This document shows positions 40,277-48,925 of a stretch of 64,000 nt of DNA, one piece after another (positions within the stretch are counted from its first letter, which is position 1; each line of letters opens with the position of its first letter). Under the pieces are notes generated by a model. That model worked only from the letters and a program-made list of their open reading frames with translations, searched no databases and was not told the DNA's origin. This stretch comes from Ichthyophis bannanicus. Its lineage: Eukaryota > Chordata > Amphibia > Gymnophiona > Ichthyophiidae. The DNA lies in the NCBI GenBank assembly GCA_033557465.1, contig CM066033.1:1308913519-1308977518 (forward strand), given 5' to 3'. The position numbers were made by a program, and so were the translations under genes.

Positions 40277-42161
40277 CTAAATCTCAAAGAGATTACGGAG
40301 TATCACCTGTCCGAAAGCACTGTCCCTTCGGGACTCCCTCTCGAGGCAGTAGTGGGGCGCAAAAGTCTGGCTTGAAGACCAAGTAGCAGCCTGGCAGATG
40401 TCTGCCAACGGAACAGAGCAGAGATGAGCTACTGCCGCGGCTTTCGCCCTGACACGGTGGGCCATGACTTGACCCTGTAAGGGGAGGTCGGCAGCCCTGT
40501 ACGCCCAGGCGATACAATCTGCTACCCAAGTGGACAACGTACGCTTGGAGACAGGTAACCCCAACTGATTAGGGTCAAAGGATAAGAAGAGCTCAGTAGC
40601 CCTTCGATGCCCCTTCATACGCTCTATGTAAAAGGACAACACCCTCTTACAGTCCAGAGTATGCAAGACTGTCTCAGCTCGGCTGGTATGCGGCCTGGGA
40701 AAGAATGTCGGAAGAACCACCTCCTGGTTGAGGTGGAAAGAGGAGACAACATTTGGAAGGAACTTCGGATGAGTCCTAAGAACCACCCTATTCCTCTAGA
40801 ACCATGTGTATGGTCTATCAGAAACCAGAGCTTGTAGTTCACTCACACGTCTGGCCGAGGTAAGAGATTCCAGGAAGAGCGCCTTCCAAGAAAGGAAGCG
40901 TAAATGGCAAGTAGCCATCGGCTCAAACGGTGGGCGAGCAAGTTTTATTTTATTTATTTATTTACATTCTCTTATATACCGCGCTATTCTGCATCAGTGT
41001 GGTTTACATTGAACAAACTGAAATTACATTGAACAGGGCATTATAACTTGGAGATAACTATTTTACAGGGAACATGGGCTATGGAGGGTTAAGTGGCTTA
41101 CCCAAGACCACAAGGAGCACCTGTGGGACTAGAAACCCCAGCCCTTCCGGCCCAAGGTTGCTGTCCTCTAGTGGGATTTGAACCCCCGACCTTCCAGCCT
41201 GAAGTACCTTGCCCCAACCACTAGGCCACTCCTCCACTCCAAGTTGCTGCAAGACCACGTTCAAATCCCACTCAGTGGCCGGTGGACGAACCGGAGGCTT
41301 GAGAAGAAGCAGACCTCTGAGGAAGCAGGACACCAAGGGGTGAACCGATAGAGACTGTCCCTCCACCGGTGAGTGGTGCGCTGATAGAGCACTGAGGTGG
41401 ACCCGAAGAGAGCTAGATTTAAGGCCTAGGTCTGACAGGTGAAGTAGATACTGCAGTACTACTGGCACAAGGCAGGAGAAAGGATCTTCATTGAGCTGAG
41501 CACACCACATTGTGAACCTACGCCACTTGAGGGCATAGGACTTCCTGGTGGATAGCCTCCTAGAGGCCAAAACCACCTCTTCAACCTCCTTAGGTAGAAG
41601 CAAAGGAGCCAGCACTATCCTTTCAGTAGCCAGGCCATCAGATTGAGGGACATGAGATTGGGGTGCAGAAGGGAACCCTGATCCTGAGACAGGAGATCGG
41701 GTTACAGCCCCAGAGGGAATGGAGTTTCCACTGCCAACTGCAGAAGAAGTGGAAATCATGGTTGCCTTGGCCATCTGGGAGCTACCAGAATGACCTAGGC
41801 CTTGTCTCGTAGAATCTTGAACAAAGTTCGGGCCACCAGGGGCGTGGGAGGAAACGCATACAGGAGGCCCGTCGACCAAGAGATCAGAAAAGCATCTGCT
41901 GCCACTCTCAGAGGATGTGGCTGTCTGGAGCAAAACCTGGGCAGCTGACGGTTCAGTGGACTGGCAAAGAGATCGATGGATGGAAGTCCCCATCGTAGAA
42001 AGAGCTGCTGAATGACCAGTGGATTCAACTGCCATTCGTGAGGCTGGAAAATTCTGCTTAGTTTTTCTGCCAAGAAGTTCTCCTGACCAGTTAGATAAAC
42101 TGCTTTGAGAAACATGCCTTGTTTGACTGCAAAGGAGCAAAGGGCCTGCGCCTCCTGACAC
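40277..42161 (-). pseudogene. D8 tyrosine recombinase, interrupted by a SINE
   Basis: The 3' part (40786-40277 and a short stretch upstream) has SPFHLNQEV-type sequence (SSFHLNQEVVLPTFF), MAHRVRAKAAAVAHL (HxxR kept) and FAPHYCLERES (Tyr kept), ending RNLFEI. The upstream part (42161 to 41245) is open for some 300 codons through the overlapping RNase H/methyltransferase region and on to STRKSYALKWRRFTMWC and VLQYLLHLSDLGL. The SINE splits the gene in the core-binding to catalytic hinge (NVVLQQL…). Apart from the SINE and a frame change near 40800 the gene is well preserved. Confidence 0.82.
40944..41239 (-). mobile_element. tRNA-headed SINE with L2-type tail
   Basis: Read on the minus strand: a tRNA-like head with A box TGGCCTAGTGGTT (41216-41228) and B box GGTTCAAATCCCAC (41171-41184), a body, then the L2-type 3' stem-loop GTAAACCACACTG…AGCGCGGTATATAAG and an (AAAT)n tail. 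Direct repeats CAAGT flank it (40939-40943 and 41240-41244). The A and B boxes would make a pol III promoter; the tail suggests mobilisation by L2 machinery. A second copy lies at 42268-42575. Confidence 0.85.
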
Positions 42162-42202
42162 AGGAGTCTGGACCCTGTGCCCCCTTGCTTGTTCATATAG
42201 AA
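41640..42202 (-). pseudogene. D8 RNase H end and methyltransferase module
   Basis: The 42196-41795 frame starts in MNKQGGTGSRLLCQEAQAL (end of RNase H), keeps LTGQENFLAEKLSR (Asp of ADKLSR now Glu-associated: AEKLSR) and continues with SIDLFASPLNRQLPRF and DAFLISWSTGLLYAFPPTPL. The reverse transcriptase domain is absent because of the truncation at 42202. Confidence 0.78.
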
Positions 42203-42801
42203 CAGTGGTTCACAACCTTTTTTGTACAGTGACCCCTTTTACCATTGGTCAACTTGTGGTGACCCCCAATTATTTTTATTTATTTATTTTATTTATTAAT
42301 ATTCTCTTATATACGGCGCTATTCTGCATCAGTGCGGTTTACATTGAACAAACTGAAATTACATTGAACAGGGCATTATAACTTGGAGATAACTATTTTA
42401 CAGGGAACATGGGCTATGGAGGGTTAAGTGGCTTGCCCAAGACCACAAGGAGCACCTGTGGGACTAGAAACCCCAGTCCCTCCGGCCCAAGGTTGCTGTC
42501 CTCTAGTGGGATTTGAACCCCCGACCTTCCGGCCTGAAATACCTTGCCCCAACCACTAGGCCACTCCTCCACTCCAAAATCAAATGCGTTGTTCTTCCTT
42601 TACCGTTAACGCATTGTCGCTGTAATCATTTGTTGAATTATTAATATATTATAGGGCTTTGCAATATGTTTTTATTTAAAACATGTTTTTATTTAAAACA
42701 TGTACTTATTTAAACCACAATAATTAATCACAATAACAAGTAACAATATTTGATTTCAAAATTATTATGATTTTGTAGTCAAATCACTAATATGAAATAA
42801 A
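42203..42801. mobile_element. hAT-like DNA transposon fragment with nested SINE
   Basis: The left boundary reads CAGTGGTTCACAACC (42203-42217), followed by 'gtgaccccttttacc' and 'tggtgacccccaatt', the look of Charlie-type hAT termini (CAGTGGTTCTCAACC then GTGACCCC). A SINE interrupts it, and AT-rich sequence continues to D9. I see no opposite terminus before 42802, so the right part is either lost or displaced. No transposase frame is present. Confidence 0.6.
42268..42575 (-). mobile_element. tRNA-headed SINE with L2-type tail, second copy
   Basis: Nearly identical to 40944-41239 over its whole length, same orientation: A box complement 'aaccactaggcca' at 42551-42563, B box complement 'gtgggatttgaacc' at 42506-42519, L2-type stem-loop at about 42310-42345, (AAAT)n tail at 42270-42298. 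The close match between the two copies implies recent activity. Confidence 0.85.
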
Positions 42802-43073
42802 GCACAGTTACTTACCTGTAACAGGTGATCTCTGGGAACAGCAGGAATTAGTCCTCACATATGGGTACGTCGGTACCGACGGAGCCTGCGCGGGAATGCT
42901 CCCCAGCTTCCCAGGATGAAAGCTTTTGGGGCATCCCACAGCGCATGCGCGCTGCCTTCCCGCCTTTCCTAACCAACTCTCCTCAGTTCAAGTTTAAAGC
43001 TGAGACAATAGAGAGAGAGAGGAAAGGAAAGACAGAGAGAGAGAGATACAACTCCTAGGGGAGGTGGGAGGGT

Positions 43074-43170
43074 TGTGAGGACTAATTCCTGCTGTTCCCA
43101 GAGATCACCTGTTACAGGTAAGTAACTGTGCTATCTCCAGGAACAAGCAGGAATGAGTCCTCACATATGG
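43074..43170. repeat. D9 internal complementary region
   Basis: Complement of the D9 left end (…CACCTGTTACAGGTAAGTAACTGTGC) joined to the complement of the right end (TATCTCCAGGAACAAGC). The ICR shows CCAGG where the present right end has CCTGG on the corresponding strand, so one of them has mutated since insertion. Confidence 0.88.
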
Positions 43171-43282
43171 GGACTGCCTAGCTGAGATGCCTGGGAGATC
43201 CCCAAGGGTATGAGACCCTGGAGGGTTCCTCGTCTTCCTATGGATCTCAGGCATCCATTCAGGGAAGGAGGGCAGGAGTTGT

Positions 43283-45400
43283 TCAAGAATGGAACAGGTG
43301 TCTGAGGACAGCCTGACCAAACAAGGCATCCCGGCGGGAGTCCTTGTCCAAACAGTAATGGGCTGTGAAGGTATGAACCGAGGCCAAGGTGGCTGCTCGA
43401 CAGATCTGATCGATGGACACAGAATGAAGATGAGCCATAGAGGTGGCCATGGCCCTCACATTGTGAGCTGTTACATGGCCCTCCAGAGAAAGGTTCTTAC
43501 TCTGGTAAACAAAAGAAATACACTGAGCAATCCAATTGGACAGTGTTCTTTTAGAGACTGGAAGTCCTAAATGAGAAGGATCAAAAGCAACAAAAAGCTG
43601 GGAAGACTTTCTATGTTGCTGTGTCCTGTGTAAGTAAAAAGCAAGAGCTCTTTTACAATCTAGAGTATGAAGGTTCCTCTCAGTACTGGATGCATGAGGA
43701 GCTGGAAAAAAGACAGGTAAATATACCTCTTGATTAAGATGAAAAGGTGAGACCACTTTAGGCATAAAGTGAGGATTTGTCCTAAGGACTACCTTATCAT
43801 GATGGGACCTTGTATAAGGTGGATTAGTCACTAAGGCCTGCAGTTCACTGATGCGGCGAGCAGAAGTGATTGCAATAAGGAAAATAACCTTTCAGGAAAG
43901 AAATTTCAAGGAGGTAGTGGCTAAGGGTTCAAAAGGTGGCTTCATAAGCTGACCAAGAACCAAGTTCAAGTCCCATGCCACCGGAGGAGGTCGAATGGGA
44001 GGTTTAGTTGAAGTTAGGCCTCTCATGAATCTTGCAATAAGAGGATGGGAGGAAACAGGTTGTCCATTGATAGGCTTAAGGGATGCTGCAATAGCACTTA
44101 AATGGACCCTTACTGAATTCGTCTTAAGGCCTGCATTGGAAAGATGCAGGAGATATTCCAATAGAGAATTCACAGGAAGTGCCAGAGGGTCAAGACCCTT
44201 TTGAGCACACCAAATGGAAAATCTTTTCCACTTAAAAGCATAGGAACGCCTAGTGGAAAGTTTCCCTGAAGCATGGAGGATATCCTTCACTTGCTGAAAA
44301 AGTTTGAAGTCTTGAAGGTCTAGGCCTTCAGTAACCAAGCTCTGAGGTGAAGGGACTTGCGGTTTGGGTGCCACAAAGTCCCCTCCTCCTGAGACAGAAG
44401 GTCTGGAGCAGCTCCCAAGTCCAGGGAGGGGGCTTGGGAGAGATGCAGAAGTAGAGGGTACCACACTTGGCATGGCCAACGTGGAGCTATGAGGATCATA
44501 GATCCTTGATCCCTCTGAAGTTTGAACATAGTCTTGGGAATCAAAGGAATGGGTGGAAAGGCGTACAGGAAGCACTGACCCCAATGAAGGAGGAAGGCAT
44601 CCTTGGCCAGAGCTCCCTGACACGGAATTCTGGAACAGAACCGGGGAAGTTTGGCATTCCACGGACTTGCAAAGAGGTCTATGTCCGGGGTTCCCCATTC
44701 CTGGAAGATTCTGAGTACCTGATCCATGTGCAGGGACCATTCGTGTGGAAGCAGAACTCGACTGAGTCTGTCTGCCCAAGAGTTTTGGATTCCTGGGAGG
44801 TATACTGCCAGGAGATGGATTTGATGCTCTCTGGCGAAGGCCCATAATCTTAGAGCTTCGTTGCAAAGCGACAGAGAGCCAGTTCCTCCTTGCTTGTTTA
44901 TGTAAAACATGGCTACTTGGTTGTTCGAATGAATGAGGACGGTCTTGTAGCTCAGGAGGGTATGAAAGACCTTGAGAGCTAGGAATAATGCTCGCAGTTC
45001 CAAGTGATTGATATGAAGGGAGGTCTCCTGTGGGGACCAAGTGCCTTGGGTGGAGAGGTCTTGTAGATGAGCTCCCCAACCTGTTTGGGAGGCATCTGTT
45101 GTGAGGGTTGCTTGGGGTAACACAGGTTGGAAGGGGGACCCCAGCAACAGATTTTGAGTTGACATCCTCCATTGGAGAGACCAAAAGAGATGTTTGGAGG
45201 TTGCTATTTGGTCTGAGAGAGCTCCTGATGCTTGAGTCCACTGTGTGGACAAAGTCCATTGAGCTGCTCTCATGTGTAGGCGAGCATAGGGCACCACATG
45301 CACTGTGGAAGCCATGTGGCCTAGTAGTTGCAGCATCTCCCGGGCAGTTAAGTGGCTCTTTGACTGAATTTGGGAGGCTAACTGCACTAGACGTTGGCAA
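43283..45400 (-). pseudogene. D9 tyrosine recombinase with one nonsense codon
   Basis: A single frame from 45400 to 43283 is interrupted only by TGA at 43889-43891, where Trp of FLSWKV is expected (TGG to TGA). Upstream: 250 codons overlapping RNase H/methyltransferase, then STRRSYAFKWKRFSIWC, LLEYLLHLSNAGLKTNSV. Downstream: ITSARRISELQAL just after the stop, SPFHLNQEVYLPVFF, TAHNVRAMATSMAHL (HxxR kept) and FTAHYCLDKDSRRD (Tyr kept). The protein ends LRHLFHS. All catalytic residues would be intact without the stop. Confidence 0.87.
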
Positions 45401-46515
45401 CGAGTCTGAGGAAGATAGGCTCTTGCAGTAGTGGTGTTCAACCAGGCCCCTATGAATTCTAGGGACTGAGTAGGGGTGAGCTGAGACTTTGGGAGGTTTA
45501 CCACAAGTCCCAGATACTGCAGAATGCGCCTGGTGCGGTCCAGGGAAATTTGGGCTTCTGACTGAGATGGAGCTCGGATGAGCCAGTCATCCAGATATGG
45601 GAAGACAAATATTCCCAGAGTGCGTAGAAATGCAGCAACTATTGCCATGCATTTGGTGAACACTCTTGGAGCAGAGGCTAGACCGAAAGGAAGCACTCTG
45701 TATTGGTAATGTTTTCCCTGGAACAGAAAACGTAGGAATTTTCTATGGGATGGATGGATGAGTATATGAGTGTACGCATCCTTGAGATCTAGAGAACAAA
45801 GCCAATCCTGACTCTGTAGGTATGGAAGGAGAGTGCCTAAAGAAAGCATCTTGAACTTCTCTTTGCATAGGAATTTGTTGAATTCTCTGAGATCTAGAAT
45901 GGGTCTGAATCCCCCTGTTTTCTTTGGGATGAAAAAATAGGGGGAGTAAAACCCTGACCCCTGTTGAAGAAGCGGAACTGCTTCTATGGCCCTCTGGGCC
46001 AGAAGGGTAGTCACCTCCTGATCCAGAAGGTCGAGGGATGTGAGAGAATTGAAGTGTCTCACCCTGGTGTAGGGAGGAAGGTCTGAGAAATGAAGTTTGT
46101 AGCCCTCTCTTATGATAGAGAGGGTCCACTGCTCTGATGTGATTTGCTCCCATCTGGGAGCAAAATGAGCTAACCTTCCTGGAATGGTGAGAGGCTCTGG
46201 TTGTTGTAGAGCCAGAAAGGTTAAGTTCTCTAGTATCAAGTCAAAAACCGTGAGGGGTTTGGGACTGCTGGGTTGCAGCAGCCCCTGCAGGTTTAGACCT
46301 GGCCTGTTTAGGTTGCTGATGCTTAGTAGCAAAGCGACCTGTAGAAGACTGTTGACCAGAAGTGGAAGGAAATCTGCCTTTTTTGTAAAAAGACTTTTTA
46401 AAAGATTTTTTCTTGGCCAGAGTGGAGGTAGACTTAGAAAGTCTATCCAGAGCAGCATTTTCTGCATCCATTTGAGTGGCTTTAATTTGCCACTCTTTGC
46501 CAAAGAGATTTTCAC
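44320..46515 (-). CDS. D9 reverse transcriptase-RNase H-methyltransferase
   Basis: An open frame of 731 codons; about 90 N-terminal codons overlap the gag end in another frame, so translation may start further in. It has FYSPYFFIPKKTGGFRP, SLDLKDAYTHI, VLPFGLASAPRVF, FPYLDDWLIRA (YLDD), TTDASQTGWGAH, LELRAL, ADRLSR, DIDLFASPWNAKL and YAFPPIPLIPKTMF. One catalytic residue is changed: the RNase H motif reads IHSNNQVAMF, where D1 and family A have TDN, so the third acidic residue is Asn. The polymerase looks competent, the RNase H probably not. Confidence 0.9.
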   Translation of the reverse strand: MKISLAKSGKLKPLKWMQKMLLWIDFLSLPPLWPRKNLLKSLFTKKADFLPLLVNSLLQVALLLSISNLNRPGLNLQGLLQPSSPKPLTVFDLILENLTFLALQQPEPLTIPGRLAHFAPRWEQITSEQWTLSIIREGYKLHFSDLPPYTRVRHFNSLTSLDLLDQEVTTLLAQRAIEAVPLLQQGSGFYSPYFFIPKKTGGFRPILDLREFNKFLCKEKFKMLSLGTLLPYLQSQDWLCSLDLKDAYTHILIHPSHRKFLRFLFQGKHYQYRVLPFGLASAPRVFTKCMAIVAAFLRTLGIFVFPYLDDWLIRAPSQSEAQISLDRTRRILQYLGLVVNLPKSQLTPTQSLEFIGAWLNTTTARAYLPQTRCQRLVQLASQIQSKSHLTAREMLQLLGHMASTVHVVPYARLHMRAAQWTLSTQWTQASGALSDQIATSKHLFWSLQWRMSTQNLLLGSPFQPVLPQATLTTDASQTGWGAHLQDLSTQGTWSPQETSLHINHLELRALFLALKVFHTLLSYKTVLIHSNNQVAMFYINKQGGTGSLSLCNEALRLWAFAREHQIHLLAVYLPGIQNSWADRLSRVLLPHEWSLHMDQVLRIFQEWGTPDIDLFASPWNAKLPRFCSRIPCQGALAKDAFLLHWGQCFLYAFPPIPLIPKTMFKLQRDQGSMILIAPRWPCQVWYPLLLHLSQAPSLDLGAAPDLLSQEEGTLWHPNRKSLHLRAWLLKA

Positions 46516-48041
46516 CTGTACAGGGCAGATTTCCTAAACCATCTTGAACCCAGGGTTCTAGATCAGAAGCCTGGAGCCAAGCAATTCTACGAGCAGCTAT
46601 AGCAATGCCTGAGGCTCTGCTGGCACCTTCAAAAGAATCAAAGGCTGCCCTGTTGGAGAACTTTGAAATGTCTTGAGTATGCTTAAGCCAACGAAGGAAC
46701 TCATCCCTTTTATCCTCTGGAATAAAAGGGAGAAAGTAGTGCAGTTTTTCTGCAACCTCCTTCAGAAACATACCCATATAAAGGCTATATGAATTGATTC
46801 TGGCAATAAGCATGCTGGCTTGGAAGATTTAACTACCAAAAGCATCCAAGGTCCTGCATTCTCTTCCTGGAGGAGTAGAAGAGTGTCTTTTGGTACTCTT
46901 TATCCTCTTCATAGCTGACTGCACCACAATGGAGTGGTGAGGAAGCTGAGTTTTTTGAAATCCAGGAGGAGGGAGGGACACGGTACATAGTGTCCAATCT
47001 ACGAGAATGAGGAGAAAGGGCGAGAGGAGTCTCCCACAATTCATTCAAATGTTCTTGAAGAATTTCATGAATTGGCAAGGTGACTGCCTCTCTGGGAACC
47101 TTAGAGTATCCCAAAATATCTAATTTTTTTGCTCTAGGTTCCTTTTCAGAGGTTACTGAAAGAGAGAGTCCTTTAGCTACTTCTATTATGAAGTCTTGAA
47201 AGGACAAATCCTCTGGAGGAGACATTCTCCTTTTTGGAGAAGAAGGCTCCTCAGGAAGGGTGACAGATACTTCAGGGGACTCATCTGATGAATCAGAATC
47301 ATCAAAAGAATCGAAGTATCGTTTGCTCGATTCGACATCGGGTGTTCCCGGTACCGGATCAGTACCGAGAAAGAGCCCAGGACAGGGAGCCGGAATCGGT
47401 ATCCTGGCCGATGTCAATGCAGCCGGTACCGGTATCGAAGTTGGTACCGGTACCGACAACGGAGCTTGTTGTGGTACCGACGGCGTCGCAGCCTTGATGA
47501 AAGCCAGTATAGCCTGCTGCATGCATTGCACAGTGTGATCCATGGACGCCACGACTGCCTGGATGTCGGTACCGGGAGATTGAGCCGGTACCCCAGAGCA
47601 GTCTAAAAGGTGATCGGTCGAGGCCGTGCCATCGATGTTAACCTGTAACCCCATAGGAGGAGCTTTGGAAGCCGGAGCTTCCCGCCGGGGTTGTTTGGCT
47701 GGGGCAGGATCCTCAAGGGCAAGCCCGGAGGCATCTCGATGCTTAGAGGGAGATTAGCCCTTCGAGGACCTGCTAAAAGTATGTTTGGTTACCTGAGACC
47801 CATCAGGAGAGGAAGACCTGGAAGATGTCGATGCCACCGCCGGTGCATCCGTGGGAAACAGCACATGGAGCTTGGCTGCCCGGTTCTGTAACCCTCGTTT
47901 AGACATTAGAGAACAGGACTGGCAATCCGGGATGGAGTGTTCAGGCCCCAAACATTTCAGACACCATTCATGGGTATCTGTGACAGAAATTGTACCGCTA
48001 CACTTAGTGCATTTTTTGAACCCGGAGGCTGGTTTTTCCAT
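46241..48041 (-). pseudogene. D9 gag-like gene, one stop and one frameshift
   Basis: The start is near 48041: EKPASGFKKCTKCSGTISV, THEWCLKCLGPEH and CQSCSLM give the CxxC…HxxCxxC…CxxC cluster. A stop interrupts near 47755 in the same frame. The middle (47654-46833) is rich in Gly-Thr/Pro dipeptides encoded around GGTACC hexamers, then SPKRRMSPPEDLSFQDFIIE. A frameshift near 46820 leads to 46813-46241 with the module ARRIAWLQASDLEPWVQDGL and PCTGENLFGKEW and a Lys/Gln-rich tail. Confidence 0.85.
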
Positions 48042-48691
48042 AAGGGAAAAATTTCTTGTGGGCCTGGAGGCCTAAGAAGAAAATACACCAAGTGAGGAAA
48101 AAAGATAGTTTTTTTTTTTTTTTTAAAGAAAAGAAAAGACCGGCGGTACCGGTCCGGCATCGGGGAAGGCAGACACGCGACCAAAGAAATAAATTAAAAT
48201 AAAGAACTTCTTCAGCGGTGACAGGAACACGACCTGCTGGCTCCGCGGAAAAGAAGAACTGAGGAGAGTTGGTTAGGAAAGGCGGGAAGGCAGCGCGCAT
48301 ACGCTGTGGGATACCCCAAAAGCTTTCATCCTGGGAAGCTGGGGAGCATTCCCGCGCCGGCTCCGACGGTACCGACGTACCCATATGTGAGGACTCATTC
48401 CTGCTTGTTCCAGGAGATAAAGAGTAGTTACTCACCTGTAACAGGTGTTCTCCAGGAGCAGCAGGAATCAGTCCTCACATATGGGTGACGTCGGCGCCGA
48501 CGGAGCCCTCGCAGAGCAGTTTTCCCCAGCTTTCAAAGAAAGCCTTTGGGAATTGCAGCGTGCATGCGCGGTCCCCTTCCCGCCCAAGGGTGCCATCTTA
48601 GCCAGTCAGATGACATAGCTAAAAGACAGCATAAAAATTTGCAAAAAAACTAAAGCAGATGATTGCAACTCCAAGGGGAGGAGGGAGGGTT

Positions 48692-48789
48692 GTGAGGACT
48701 GATTCCTGCTGCTCCTGGAGAACACCTGTTACAGGTGAGTAACTACGCTTTCTCCAGGACCAAGCAGGAAGTCAGTCCTCACATATGGG
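48692..48789. repeat. D10 internal complementary region
   Basis: Positions 48692-48748 complement the left end and 48749-48789 the right end; the junction is CTACGC|TTTCTCC. The left terminus itself now reads GAGTAG rather than GCGTAG. Confidence 0.9.
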
Positions 48790-48925
48790 ACTCCCAAGCT
48801 TAAGGCTACCGGAGACCCTAAGCACAAAAACGAGCTCCCTCTAGCTCAGTGGTACAGAAGGAAGGAATCTTCACTGAATTTTTACCCACCGGTAGCCCCC
48901 ATCCGGGATGGAGGGTAGGAGTTGC

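Larger units (their letters stand above)
40015..42202 (-). mobile_element. DIRS copy D8 (family A), 3' half with SINE insertion
   Basis: It starts inside the region between the 3' terminal repeat and the ICR, keeps a shortened ICR and the whole recombinase gene, and ends at 42202 inside RNase H (MFYMNKQGGTG) where a hAT-like end begins. Gag, most of the reverse transcriptase and both terminal repeats are lost. A SINE (40944-41239) sits in the recombinase gene with a 5-base duplication. Confidence 0.86.
42802..48421 (-). mobile_element. DIRS copy D9 (family B), structurally complete
   Basis: Left end GCACAGTTACTTACC at 42802 after AAA (42799-42801), right end CAGGAGAT followed by AAA at 48419-48421. 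ICR, recombinase, reverse transcriptase and gag are all present. It is the reference for family B: ITR palindrome GTCGGTACCGAC and end string CAGGTAAGTAAC. D10 begins at the next base, so the two copies form a head-to-tail pair on the minus strand. Confidence 0.92.
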
